This document shows, piece after piece, positions 41,718 to 52,057 of a stretch of DNA of 60,928 bases. Under the pieces are notes generated by a model. It had not been told where the DNA came from. It saw only the letters and a program-made list of their open reading frames with translations, and searched no databases. Source of the DNA: Mycoplasma testudinis ATCC 43263 (GTDB lineage: Bacteria > Bacillota_I > Bacilli_A > Mycoplasmatales > Mycoplasmoidaceae); NCBI RefSeq assembly GCF_000687795.1, contig NZ_JHXT01000007.1, positions 1 through 60,928 on the forward strand, in the 5' to 3' direction. How positions within the stretch are numbered: position 1 is the first letter of the stretch; every line of letters starts with the position of its first letter. The position numbers and the translations under genes were made by a program.

Positions 41718-43241
41718 ATGCAAAATAAAGTTATTATTAAAGCAATTTTGGACAATATTGTCGAAGTGCAAGGAAACTATAGTTTCCATGAGGGACAATT
41801 CTTTTATTTGAAAGATAAACCCCAGATTAATGCTTATTTAATTACTGCAACAGAAAAAGGTGCTTATTTATTAATTGACAATAAATCAGACAATCTTAAA
41901 ATTGGGGATGAGCTAATTGAAAATTCGCAATTAAAATTTGTTCGTTCGTCACATAAATTCTTTGGAAATATCATTGACGTTTATGGCAATGTCATTTTAC
42001 CTAAACCAAGTACAGTAACATATGATGTTCCTTATGTTGCAGATTTATGATCTAAACCAGTTAATATGCTTGCAAGACAAGAATTAAATACCCAACTTTA
42101 TACTGGAATTTTAGGGATTGATTTGTTTACTCCAATTGGTTTAGGACAACGGCAATTAATCTTGGGTGATCGCAAAACTGGAAAAAGTCATATTGCCTTA
42201 AATATGATTATTAATCAAATCAAACGCAACGTTAAATGTATTTATGTTTCCATTGGTCAAAAACGGGAAAATTTAGCCTCAGTTTATGACTTATTAAAAA
42301 AACATGGTGCGTTATCAAATACCATCATTATTGAAGCTAGTGCAACTAGTGCCTACCAGCAGTTTCTAGCCCCTTATGTGGCGATGGCTCATGCCGAAAA
42401 TTTTTCGTACGAAGATGATGTCCTAGTTGTATTTGATGACTTGACTCAACACGCTCATGTCTACCGTGAGTTATCACTATTAATTGATAAACCAATAGGG
42501 AAAGAAGCTTTCCCTGGCGATGTGTTTTATCTCCATTCAAAACTTCTTGAAAAAAGTGGAAAGTTCATTGGTCGAAAATCAATCACTTGTATTCCGATTG
42601 TGAAAACAATTAACAACGATGTTACCGGATTGATTTCAACAAATATTATTTCCATCACTGATGGTCAAATTGTTACTGATACTGATTTATTTGCGCAAGG
42701 AAAATTGCCTGCTATTAACTTTAACTTATCAGTGTCACGGACCGGAAACTCCGTGCAAAACCAAACAACAAAAACTATTGCTGGAGAAATTTCAAAAATT
42801 TATTTAGCTTATAAAAAACAAATTCGTTTGGCTAATTTGGATTATGAATTAAATAAAGAAACTAGTGAATTAATTCATAAGGGCCGTGAAATCGAAAAGA
42901 TGTTAAACCAAAAAGGATTAGCTGGCTATAGTGAACGCTTCTTGTTGTTGATGGCAAAATTAATTACTTGGGGTATTTTACGATATGTTTCAGATTCTGA
43001 AAAAGCCAAGAAATTTATTACGACATTAATTGACCAAGATCCAGTTGCTGAAGCAATTTTTAAAATGGTTGTTTCTGGCGAAAACTTTGATAATGTGTTA
43101 ATGAAAAATTATTTCGCTTCAGCTTTAAATCAATATTTTACAGCCGCAAAGATTGATAACTATATTCCTTTAGATATTGAATTTATTAAATTTACAACTG
43201 CGGAAATGAATACAATAATTAAAAAAATGGAGAATGCATAA
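41718..43241 (+). CDS. F1 alpha-like ATPase subunit
   Basis: The 507-residue protein follows the alpha/beta fold of rotary ATPases. Its P-loop reads GDRKTGKSH (residues 150-158), where canonical alpha has GDRQTGKT-A/S; Ser157 replaces the usual Thr. NLSVSRTGNSVQ places Arg341 at the position of the alpha arginine finger that completes the beta catalytic site. Glu and Asp near VLVVFDDLTQHA match Walker B. Its stop overlaps the beta-like start (TAATG), implying equal coupled synthesis. It is divergent from true AtpA, consistent with the F1-like paralogue clusters known in mycoplasmas. Confidence 0.87.
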
Positions 43242-44614
43242 TGTTTGGTAAAGTAATTAATATATTCACGAACGTCGTTGAAATCCAATTTGATCAAAAA
43301 TCCAATGACTTGGTTTTAGATCACATTCTAAAAAATGCCTCGAATCGTTCGTTTATTCAAATCAAAAAGATTTTATCAGACACTAATGTTTTAGCAATTG
43401 TGGTTGATACAGACGAACCAATTCGTATTGGAGATATTTTTGAAAATACGATGCACGGATTATTGGTTCCAGTTGGTAACGGTGCAAAAAATAATGTTTT
43501 CGATATCCGGGGTGTTCCATTAACGCAAAATAAAACAAGCGAGCCAGTCCGTTACATTGATATGAATTCGATTTCTTTAAAAACTAATTCGCTAGTTCCC
43601 AATCGACAAATTATTGAAACCGGAATTAAAGCTATTGACTTTTTTATTCCTATTCTTAAGGGATTTAAATTAGGTATCTTAGGTGGTGCAGGAGTTGGTA
43701 AAACAGTTTTAATGAAAGAAATAATTTTTAACTCTAAAAAAACTCAAGGCAATGTTTCTTCAATTTTTATTGGTAGTGGCGAACGTTCCCGCGAAGGTCT
43801 AGAACTATATAATGAATTAGTTGCTTCTAAATTGATGAGTAATACAATTATGTATATTTCGCAAATGAATGAACCTCCAGGAGCAAGAATGAATATTGTC
43901 CCATTTGGAATAACTAGTGCTGAGTATTTACGGGATTACCAAAAAGAAAATGTCTTCGTTTTTATTGATAACATTTACCGTTATATTCAAGGAGGAAATG
44001 AAGTTTCATCATCACTTGGAAACAAACCATCAATCGGTGGCTATCAATCGACTTTGGATAGTGATGTATCAGCTGTTCAAGATCGTTTGACAACTAGTGA
44101 TCGTGGTTCGATCACTGCCTTTGAAACTGTGTTTTTACCAATGGATGATTTAACTGACCCTGCAGCGGTTTCTGTTTTCAGTCATTTAGATTCAGCGTTG
44201 GTATTATCGCGTGAACAAGTAGAAAAAAACTTGTATCCAGCATTTGATCCGTTGGCTTCAAATTCAAGTAGTGTGAATATTGATATCATCGGCGAAAAAC
44301 ATTTTAATGCAATTTTACAAGCTAAATCGATTTTGCAAAAATATAAAGAACTCGAAGACGTTATTTTAATCTTAGGTTTTGACGAACTGGATGAAGAGAG
44401 CAAAATCGTCGTTGAAAAAGCTTTACAGTTACAAAACTTCTTTACCCAAAGATTTTTTGTGGCAGAAACATACACAAAAGAACAAGGAGTCTTTGTTCCA
44501 TTAGAACAAACCGTTGATTCTGTAATTGAAATTATCAACGGAAAATTCAAAGGAGTGAATCCTGAAAAATTCAGCTTCATTGGTTCAACTGCTGACGTTG
44601 TTATTAACGAATAA
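43241..44614 (+). CDS. F1 beta-like catalytic ATPase subunit
   Basis: The 457-residue protein keeps the catalytic features of AtpB-type (F1 beta) subunits: P-loop GGAGVGKT at residues 148-155, the catalytic glutamate Glu181 in GSGERSREG, and VFVFIDNIYRY as Walker B. DELDEES at 381-387 stands in for the DELSEED torque lever. GGYQSTLDSDVSAVQDRLTT is also conserved. It should hydrolyse ATP and push a gamma-like rotor. It overlaps the alpha-like gene by one base and precedes a peptidase gene by 29 bases. It is probably not the main ATP synthase beta, because no F0 genes are present here. Confidence 0.9.
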   Translation: MFGKVINIFTNVVEIQFDQKSNDLVLDHILKNASNRSFIQIKKILSDTNVLAIVVDTDEPIRIGDIFENTMHGLLVPVGNGAKNNVFDIRGVPLTQNKTSEPVRYIDMNSISLKTNSLVPNRQIIETGIKAIDFFIPILKGFKLGILGGAGVGKTVLMKEIIFNSKKTQGNVSSIFIGSGERSREGLELYNELVASKLMSNTIMYISQMNEPPGARMNIVPFGITSAEYLRDYQKENVFVFIDNIYRYIQGGNEVSSSLGNKPSIGGYQSTLDSDVSAVQDRLTTSDRGSITAFETVFLPMDDLTDPAAVSVFSHLDSALVLSREQVEKNLYPAFDPLASNSSSVNIDIIGEKHFNAILQAKSILQKYKELEDVILILGFDELDEESKIVVEKALQLQNFFTQRFFVAETYTKEQGVFVPLEQTVDSVIEIINGKFKGVNPEKFSFIGSTADVVINE

Positions 44615-44643
44615 CTTTAACTATAATCTCGAAAGGAGACCTC

Positions 44644-46731
44644 ATGAAACACAATAAGAAAAAACTTTTTCTTTTAATGTTCACAGGTCTTAGTTTACTT
44701 GCGCCAGTTCTGGGATCTTGTGCCCAGGCTATGAATGACGGAAACGCCCAAAAGCAAATTGCTTTTGAGCACGACAAAAAGGCTTTGGACAATTTAGTTT
44801 CAACACAAAGCCAAATTACCATCAAGTCCAATCAAAAAGATTTAAATAGTTACTTGTCTTTTTTGAATACATTTTCGGCAAAGTTACAATGAGAACAAAT
44901 TCAAAAAGATGCTCAAATAAACATTCAATTTCAAACAAATGTGATCGTTCTTAAATTAAGTGTTAACGACGGCTTTTTAATTGTTAGTTTGCAATTAGGT
45001 GATCATAATTATCACACTGATCTTGCATTTGGTTTTGCATCGACAGTTATTTCGGATGCAAAACCAGATGAGACTAACCCAGATGTAAATAGTGGTCAGC
45101 CTAACCAACAACCAGCAAAACCAGAAGAACCCAAAGAAAAACCAGTTCCGGTTGGTAACGGTGATAAGCTATCAGATGGGACTTGAAATTTATCAGCAAC
45201 ATTTCCACCTCAAAAATTGGCGACCCAAAGTAGTGATGGTGCAACGCCAAACGATCCCGATTTTAAAGCAAGTATTGATAATAACCAGATTAATGGTCAA
45301 ATTTCGCGAGAATCAAAAGTCGATGTTTTAAAAAGTATTTATGATCGTACTTTCTCTGTTCGCTTTGCCGTTAAACAAGCAAATGGAAATATCCTAGCAC
45401 CGTCCAATTATAGAGGGACCTCATGAGTTTTAGATTATCATCAAGATCCTGAAAATTTAAAAAAGTTTACTTTTTATTTGGCTACTAATATTCACGTAGG
45501 TGGTGATCCACTACACAATACAGCAGCAACCGGATTAGATTTTGATTACAATGTAACTAATCCAAATGAAGAAGTTGATATTATGTTAGGAAAATCACAA
45601 GGTGACTTAAATTTTAACCCGTTGGACGGTGGTGTTAATCCGACTGCAAGAAATGGACTTATTAATGTTGCGTATATTACAAATAAGAACTTCGGATCAA
45701 AACAAGCTGATTTTGGATCTTATTACCCTGGCCTTGGAAAGCCTAGAATGATATTTGCGGCCGCCGATTTTATGAGCGAAACCACTAACGCTCAGTTTAG
45801 TAATGTGTTCAAGAATCGCGCTGAAAACAAATTTTTAAACTCTGGTGATTCTGACTATAAAGAAAAAATAACTAATTTACGAAACCAAAAGAGTTTTGGC
45901 TTTATGAAAGATTTTATGGTTTTCTCTGTAGACGTTGATTTAAGCAACCAAAACTTGCAAATTTTAGACACGGATTCTGTAAACTCATATTCATTTGCAT
46001 CGACGCAACAAGGTTTAACAAGAATTAACCAATGGTTTATGGATGCCAAAAATAGTTTAGATAATTCTATAGCAAAAGTTTTGACTAAAAAAGTTCCTAA
46101 TGCAAGTGGATCTATTCCCTACATGGATCAAGATTATATTAGCGCAACCCATAACAACGGAATGCATCCAACTAAACTAACAAACGGAGCTAATGTTATT
46201 CAAGAATTGTCTGATTTTGGCTACCCTGTTACTTCAGGCGGCTCGTTTGCTGCAGTGCCAAATTACAATTATTTTACAACTTTAACCAACCAGGAGGCTG
46301 CCATTGATTTGCAAAATCGAGATGGTAATAGTGCTGGAGTTGAATTTAATGGTATGGATAATTTGAGCCTTGACTATTTTATGAAGAAATACTGATTTGA
46401 TTATTATGGATATCAAGGACGTTTTAGTTATGGAGCTTTAGGTTCTGGTGCTAGCGGATCGTTAGTTATGAGCGATTTTGGACTACCAATAGGAATTTAT
46501 GCCGGTAGCGTTAGTGATGGCAAAAATGGGGGCTTTTTCATTCCGTTTGCTCAATCCCAAGATGAATATACAGATTTTGCAGATGGTCGAGCAATTATGC
46601 ACTCTTACAATCTAATTGATAAAACAGGTCATCCTTTTCAGAAGAATTCATATCGATCAAATCTCAAAGAAATGATGCAACAAAAAGGGATTAATAATTA
46701 CCCAACTGCAGTATTTCCTAATGGGGTTTAA
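44644..46731 (+). CDS. DUF31-type serine peptidase lipoprotein (MIP-like), 695 residues
   Basis: GAAAGGAG precedes ATG 44644. The N-terminus is a lipoprotein signal peptide with lipobox VLGSC (Cys26), followed by a helical segment and a Pro/Lys-rich linker (QQPAKPEEPKEKP). The peptidase domain shows His284 in LATNIHVGGD, an Asp in KDFMVFSVDVD and Ser604 in GSGASGSLVM, the triad pattern of DUF31 peptidases. Its size fits characterised MIP immunoglobulin peptidases. It ends the operon; a terminator follows at 47032. It should act at the outer membrane face. Confidence 0.87.
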
Positions 46732-46871
46732 ATTAGGGTTTGATAAAAGGAATAAAATGTAATAATAAAGTTTAAGGATTAAAATGCTTAGAGTAGTTTT
46801 TAGTGGTGACATTGACAAATATTCTTTGCTTTTGTTGGTTTTGATTACCAAAAGTTATTTTTCTCGCGTCA

Positions 46872-46883
46872 CGTACGCGTCAC
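46872..46883. repeat. 12-base copy of a tRNA-Glu 3' end
   Basis: CGTACGCGTCAC is identical to 59462-59473, inside the 3' end of the tRNA-Glu gene. It is preceded by another CGCGTCAC (46865-46872). Short copies of tRNA 3' ends often mark integration boundaries. The G+C content stands out strongly from the A+T-rich surroundings. No integrase gene is seen nearby. Confidence 0.4.
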
Positions 46884-47031
46884 ATAATAATTAATCATTG
46901 GTTATTTTTTTTAAATAAGTATTTTCTATTTTTTGATACGGCGATTATTTTTTAACATTAAAACTAAACGTTTATATACTATTTAGATGAGTCATCTTGC
47001 ACACTTTTTAAAAGAACCAGCAATTAGGGAT

Positions 47032-47053
47032 GGTCTAAACAGACCCTTTTTTG
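47032..47053 (+). terminator. Rho-independent terminator of the peptidase/F1-like ATPase operon
   Basis: GGTCT and AGACC form a 5-bp stem with an AAA(C) loop, followed by CTTTTTT. It lies about 300 bases after the last gene of the operon. Confidence 0.65.
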
Positions 47054-47155
47054 TATATTAATGTTTTAAATGTTAGAATAATTATTACCCTTAGAAGATG
47101 TACATATTTTTAAATATTTTATCGTCTTATTTTGATTTTTTTAGAAAGAAAAACT

Positions 47156-49027
47156 ATGTCTAATTCAAACCCTCCAAAAAAATTGATGCGCTTTAATGTT
47201 AAAGCATGAACTGCTATTTGAGCTGGTTTAGGTGTTGTGGGTGCTGTTGTTATCGTAGCACCTACTGCATGATATCAGATTAATCAGCAACCACTAAATA
47301 TTTTGGCTCAACAACAACTTGAAGTGCAACAAAAAAGACAACGACAGATTACTGGGTATTATCAAGAGTTATTAAAAAATTCAAAATTCACAGTTAATAA
47401 TTCTGAAGGAATCAATATTGCAAGCAATAACACTTTGCCAGATGATGCTTCAGTTGTTCAATTTGCATCAGTTATTGCAGTAAATACTCCAGTTCCTAGT
47501 ATCTCAGTTGACTTGAATAACCTAAATTTTTCCTTGTTCTTTCATAAACAAACAACTGATAATGATTCAGGATCAATTCAATTAAAGGCAATTTTAAAAC
47601 AAACTACACCTACTGGTGACATTTATTATGACGCTACAGGAAGAGTTACCGAAGATTTACAAACAGCCGGGGTTGATGTTTCATTATCAGGATATTCTAA
47701 ATCGACAAATCTAGTAGATAATTTTTATAATGCTATTCAAAATTTGAATGCAACAGCAGCTGAATCAAAAACTTCTAGTTTTGTTAAAGATATTTCAGTT
47801 AGCGATAACCCTTCGTTAGATGATGTAAATGCTTTGATGAGTAGTCCGATCCCAACACTTCCTTTAGGTCTTAGTAACGCTGGATTTGCAGTCTCATTTA
47901 CTAAAGGAGCAATTAATCCAAATGATGGTTCAATTACCATAAATGCGTTCTTAAAGAAAGACAAAATGGTTTACGATCGAACTGGTGAAATAAATAATTC
48001 TTATGCAGGAACTCCATTTACAATTAATGGCTTTAATAAGCCACCAGTTAATAATCCGACATCATTTACTAATACCATTGAATCAATTGCTCCAAACCAA
48101 CAGTTTACGATTATTCCGTATGGAACATTCCCAACTAATTTATCGCTTGATTTTGTTATGAATAATTTTGTTTTTTCAGCATCCACAAGCGGCTCGGCAA
48201 TGGGTACAAGTACGCCATATAATTATGCTTGAGTTAAAAATTCTACAGGATCAACAATTCTGTATTTATGACAAGAAACAGCCACTGATTTTAAAGGCGT
48301 CGAGGTTGCCTTGACAGTTCAAGATGGTACTCTTATGGGAACTTATAATCGAGCAATTTCTTTAAGCAAAGCAAATTCGGCTAATAGTATTTCTCGAATC
48401 GCTAACATTGATTATTCAAATCCAAATGTAATATCTTTACAAAATTACGGAATTAGTAATCTTAAAGTAACTTATCCTGCGCCAGCAGCAACTAGTTTAC
48501 GAGGTACTATCGGCGTTGGGGTCAATAATGGTCCAATTTTAGAGCCAAAGAATTTTACGCCGATTCAAATTGATTATTCTGATAATGGTGGAACTAATGA
48601 CGTTGGTCGTGCGAGCAATAGTTTAAACGACAATAACGACACAACAACATATGCTAGATTTGTTTGAACAAGTGGAGCCCGTCCTAGTTTTTTAGCTGGA
48701 GATTATATTTCTTCTGACTTAGGACGCTTGTATTTACTGAAAACCATCCACATTGTTAACGGAGCTCCTGCTGCTTCCACAGTTCCGCATTTTGATTTGG
48801 AACAATCAGATGTAGGCCACTATTGGCGTAATTACCGTATTGATGTATCTACTGATGGAAGCAATTGGGTTTCTGTCAAACAAGGTGCAGCAACTTCAAA
48901 TGGAGCTATAGACATTGATGTTTCAAGTTCAAATATCTATGGTCGATATATTCGGTTTGTAACTACTGCTAATGAAAATTCGTGATTAGTATTAATGTCA
49001 TTTAATGGAACTGGTGTGGCTGTCTAA
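47156..49027 (+). CDS. membrane-anchored surface protein with a discoidin-like C-terminal domain
   Basis: The frame from ATG 47156 to TAA 49025-49027 gives 623 residues. A basic N-terminus and one membrane helix (GLGVVGAVVIVAPTAW) anchor it, followed by a Gln-rich helix. Two or more beta-rich modules related to those of the lipoprotein at 27513 (LNFSLFFHKQTTDNDSGSIQL) come next. The last ~150 residues (ASNSLNDNNDTTTYARFVW, then ISSDLGRLYLLKTIHIV, then WRNYRIDVSTDGSNWVSV, then YGRYIRFVTT) follow the F5/8 type C (discoidin) pattern, a carbohydrate- or lipid-binding fold. It is likely an adhesin. Confidence 0.8.
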
Positions 49028-49164
49028 CTTATTCTAACAGCTGAATATTATTCATCATGCGAATTAGTTATTTTATTATTTTATTAATTTCGATGATGAT
49101 TTATCAAACTAGAAATATAACGTTTTAAAGACGTCATCATCAAAAGGGCTTTATTTTTTGCCAA

Positions 49165-50367
49165 TTATTTTTCAGTATCCACTTTGTGGATTTCCGATTT
49201 TTGAATTTTCTTTTCGTTCTTTAAATCTTTTAAGTATTTTTGGATTTTTGTTTTCTTCAACCCAATTGTTTCAATTAGCATACTAGTTGAAACGTACGGA
49301 TTATTTAGTATTTGGTCAATGATTCTGGATTTTGTTATTTTGACTTTTAAGGATTCTTGATTTAATTTTTTATCTTGTTTATTATTTAAACGATGGTTAG
49401 ACAGATTTAAATTTTCTAGATTGGGATTAGCAGCAAAAGGAATAACTACGGTGATTGAATTTTCCACAAATTTAAAAGCTTGTTTACCATAAGTTCTTAT
49501 AATTTTAGTTACGCCTCTTTTTGACCTTTCGCTTAACCTTAGCTGTAAGAAAACGTCTGATAGTTCTTTAGATCTTGGAATACTCAGGCCATCATAAAAA
49601 CCTTCTTCTATTTGATTTCTTGGTAGTAACCCATAAGATAAAATTTCTATTCGGTTTGAAAAAACAAATATTTGTAGTCCAAGCATATCAATATAATCGT
49701 TATGAATAAATGCATTTAATAAAGCTTCTCTTAAAGCTGATTCGTTAAATAACTCAGTTTCTGTGCGTTCTATTTTTCGGTTTTTTTCATTAACTATGTT
49801 TACATTTTTTGAATCTATAAAATTTAATATGCTTTCGTAAGAATTTAAAATGCATTTGTTTCCAAACTCTTTGGTCTCATTTAAAACTGATGTTTTATCT
49901 ATTCCCAAAAAACTATTCAAACGAGTACTAATCTTATTATTATCTGCTAGTAGATAAGCTAGGAGATTATATTTTTTTGTGTTTCTAATATATAGTTTTA
50001 ATTCTTTTTTAAAAAGTTCATTCTTCAATTTTAGTCCTTTGGAAGAATAATAAGTTTGTAAAAAGCCGAATGTTAATTCTTGAACTGGCGATTCAATTTC
50101 AGCAAAGTCTTTAGATTTAAGTGAATTGAACAGTTGAATAGTATACTTTGGATAACGATGAAGAGACGTTTTGCTTGATCCTATCCGAATAAATATTTCA
50201 CGTAAAAATGTTATTGGACTCTCTTCAGCAGCTGGTATTTTTAGCACTACTATTTTTTTGTTATTTATGTGATGTGACTCAAAGTTGAACAATATGCTAG
50301 GAGATAAATTGCGTGCCAAATAATGTTTTAACGGACCATCGTTCTTATTTTCTGTATCTGGATCAAA
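49165..50367 (-). pseudogene. AlbA_2/Schlafen-type regulator, missing its N-terminal part
   Basis: The open frame covers most of an AlbA_2-type protein (putative DNA-binding domain, then ATPase-like region). Visible features are VVLKIP...FIRIGSSKTS, the central FNESALREALLNAFIHNDY block, and EILSYGLLPRNQI. Full-length relatives begin with about 60-70 residues containing E-x-K and a Gly-rich turn. Here the frame hits TAG at 50368-50370, and that part is not found upstream. A TTG at 50319 could start a shorter protein. It is probably a decayed gene whose 5' end was lost where the inverted repeat at 50400 begins. The C-terminus has a winged-helix-like helix-turn-helix. Confidence 0.6.
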
Positions 50368-50399
50368 CTATGTCCCAATTATTTTTTTTACGTATTGAG

Positions 50400-50474
50400 C
50401 ATGATAGTTTCATGAAAAAGGTCCCTTCGGTTGGTTTTCTTAGTCCAACTTTTTGGGGCTACTATCATGTTTTT
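50400..50474. repeat. 75-base nested inverted repeat with a T tract
   Basis: CATGATAGT (50400-50408) pairs with ACTATCATG (50461-50469). Inside, GTTGG (50430-50434) pairs with CCAAC (50445-50449), flanked by A5 and T5 tracts. TTTTT follows at 50470-50474. It could be a large terminator on the plus strand or a miniature-element-like palindrome. It sits exactly between the truncated AlbA_2 gene and the convergent end of the next surface protein. Confidence 0.5.
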
Positions 50475-50510
50475 GTATAACTTTGTTAAAAATATAATAG
50501 CTAAATTATT

Positions 50511-51890
50511 TTATTTTGAATTGTCAAAACTTCATACTAAATTATTTAAGCCATATCCGTTAGTGTTAGATAAAAATTGATTAGTTGGAGTTAAAAATCC
50601 TGGTGTATTAGCTAAGAATGCGTTTGTATCTGTTTGTGCTGAAACACTTACTATTTGTGCTTGAGTCAGATTTATAGTAATAGCATTATTACTAATTTGT
50701 AGACTTCCAACTATTCCTTGGAAGCTGTTTCCGTTACGTTGTCAAAAAGCAATTCGATTGGCATTAGGGTAAAAACGAATGAACTGATATGGGCCGCTAA
50801 TGAAACCTGTTGCGTTTGCAGTAAATGTTGAACGTGAAATAATATCGGGAGTTATTTGTATTCCGTTTAATTTTCCATTATCTAATTGGGCTAAAACAAA
50901 ATTGGATCCCAATGCTGGTGTATTAACACTTGCAGTTAGAAACGCTGCTTTGAATCATTGGATAGTGTGTTCGGTTCCGTTAAAACCTGAGTCTGTAGAT
51001 AAATTTCCATCTGCTCCGTACGCTTTTCCTGTTGCATCTTTAATCACGGTGTTTACTATGATGGTCCCATTATTACGATCTACATTTCCCTTTGTAATGG
51101 TGATGTTAAAACCACTTGCAATTAAAACTTGAGGAAATGCAGGTAATTGAGAACTTGAATCCAAGATTGCATTTAACTGATTAATTGTTGGGGTGGTTGT
51201 TAAAACAGATGGATTATCCGCAAAGACATTCGCTTGCGCGCTATTGGTTTTTAAAATTGGTTGAATGCTTTTATAATAGGAGCTTATTGCGTTTTGAATG
51301 ATATTTGTTGTTGTATTAAATCCAGTTAGGGTTATTGTAATTCCCGCATTTTCTATGGAATTAGCTGTTGTTCCATCAGAGTTATAAAATATTTGGCCTG
51401 AAGATAAATTTTGTGTTAAAACACCTTTTATCGTTAAAGAACCGTTGCTATTATCAGAACTGCCTTTTATAAATTGTAATACAAACCCTTGATTGGCTAA
51501 AGTAACTGATAAACTAGGGATTGCTGGATTAACAATAAATCTAGAAAAAGTGGTTGTGTCTGTAGTTTCTGGAATCGTAGATTGACTTGGTAAGAAATTG
51601 GTTTGTGACGAATTAACGTCATATGTTTTGGTCCGCGATAGTTCAGCATAAAAATTGGCAATCATTTGTTGTTGAGCTTGTTGTTGATTTAATTGATCTT
51701 GTTGTTCTTCAAGTTTTGGAAGGTCGTTAATTTGAAAATTGGCAATTGGTGCGATAACAATTATAGATCCCGCTATTCCAAGAAGAGACCAAATGCCAAT
51801 TCATGTTTTGAAATGGAAGTTTCATTTTTTCTTAATTTCTTTTGGAGTTGTTTCTGCTGAAACTTTTGAGGCTTTATTTATTTTTTTCAT
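50511..51890 (-). CDS. membrane-anchored surface protein, paralogue of the one at 47156
   Basis: The 459-residue product starts at ATG 51890 with a basic cytoplasmic segment, then one membrane helix (IWSLLGIAGSIIVIAPIA) and a Gln-rich helix (LEEQQDQLNQQQAQQQ). The same N-terminal plan is found in the protein at 47156. Beta-rich modules follow (QGFVLQFIKGSSDNSNGSLT; GFNITITKGNVDRNNGTIIV). The C-terminal ~140 residues differ from the discoidin-like domain and look like a separate beta-rich domain. It is surface exposed and probably an adhesin or binding protein. Confidence 0.75.
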
Positions 51891-52057
51891 ATTTTACCTT
51901 TCACTTGAATTAAATTTTATCAAGCCATTTTCTTCTATATCAGAATTAAGTAATTTTATATTGTTATTCTGAATCGTGGTCGTAATAGACTATTAACAAC
52001 ATTATTGAAATTATTTTGAAAGGATTAAATTCATTAACGTTTTATAAGAATAAAAAA

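Noticed and set aside
44182-44580. Minus-strand protein opposite the beta-like gene
   Set aside because: It is a shadow of a strongly conserved plus-strand gene and has no ribosome site or motif.
47156-49027. MIB-type immunoglobulin-binding partner of the peptidases
   Set aside because: The module pattern and discoidin-like end do not match the MIB layout as I know it, and a terminator separates it from the operon.
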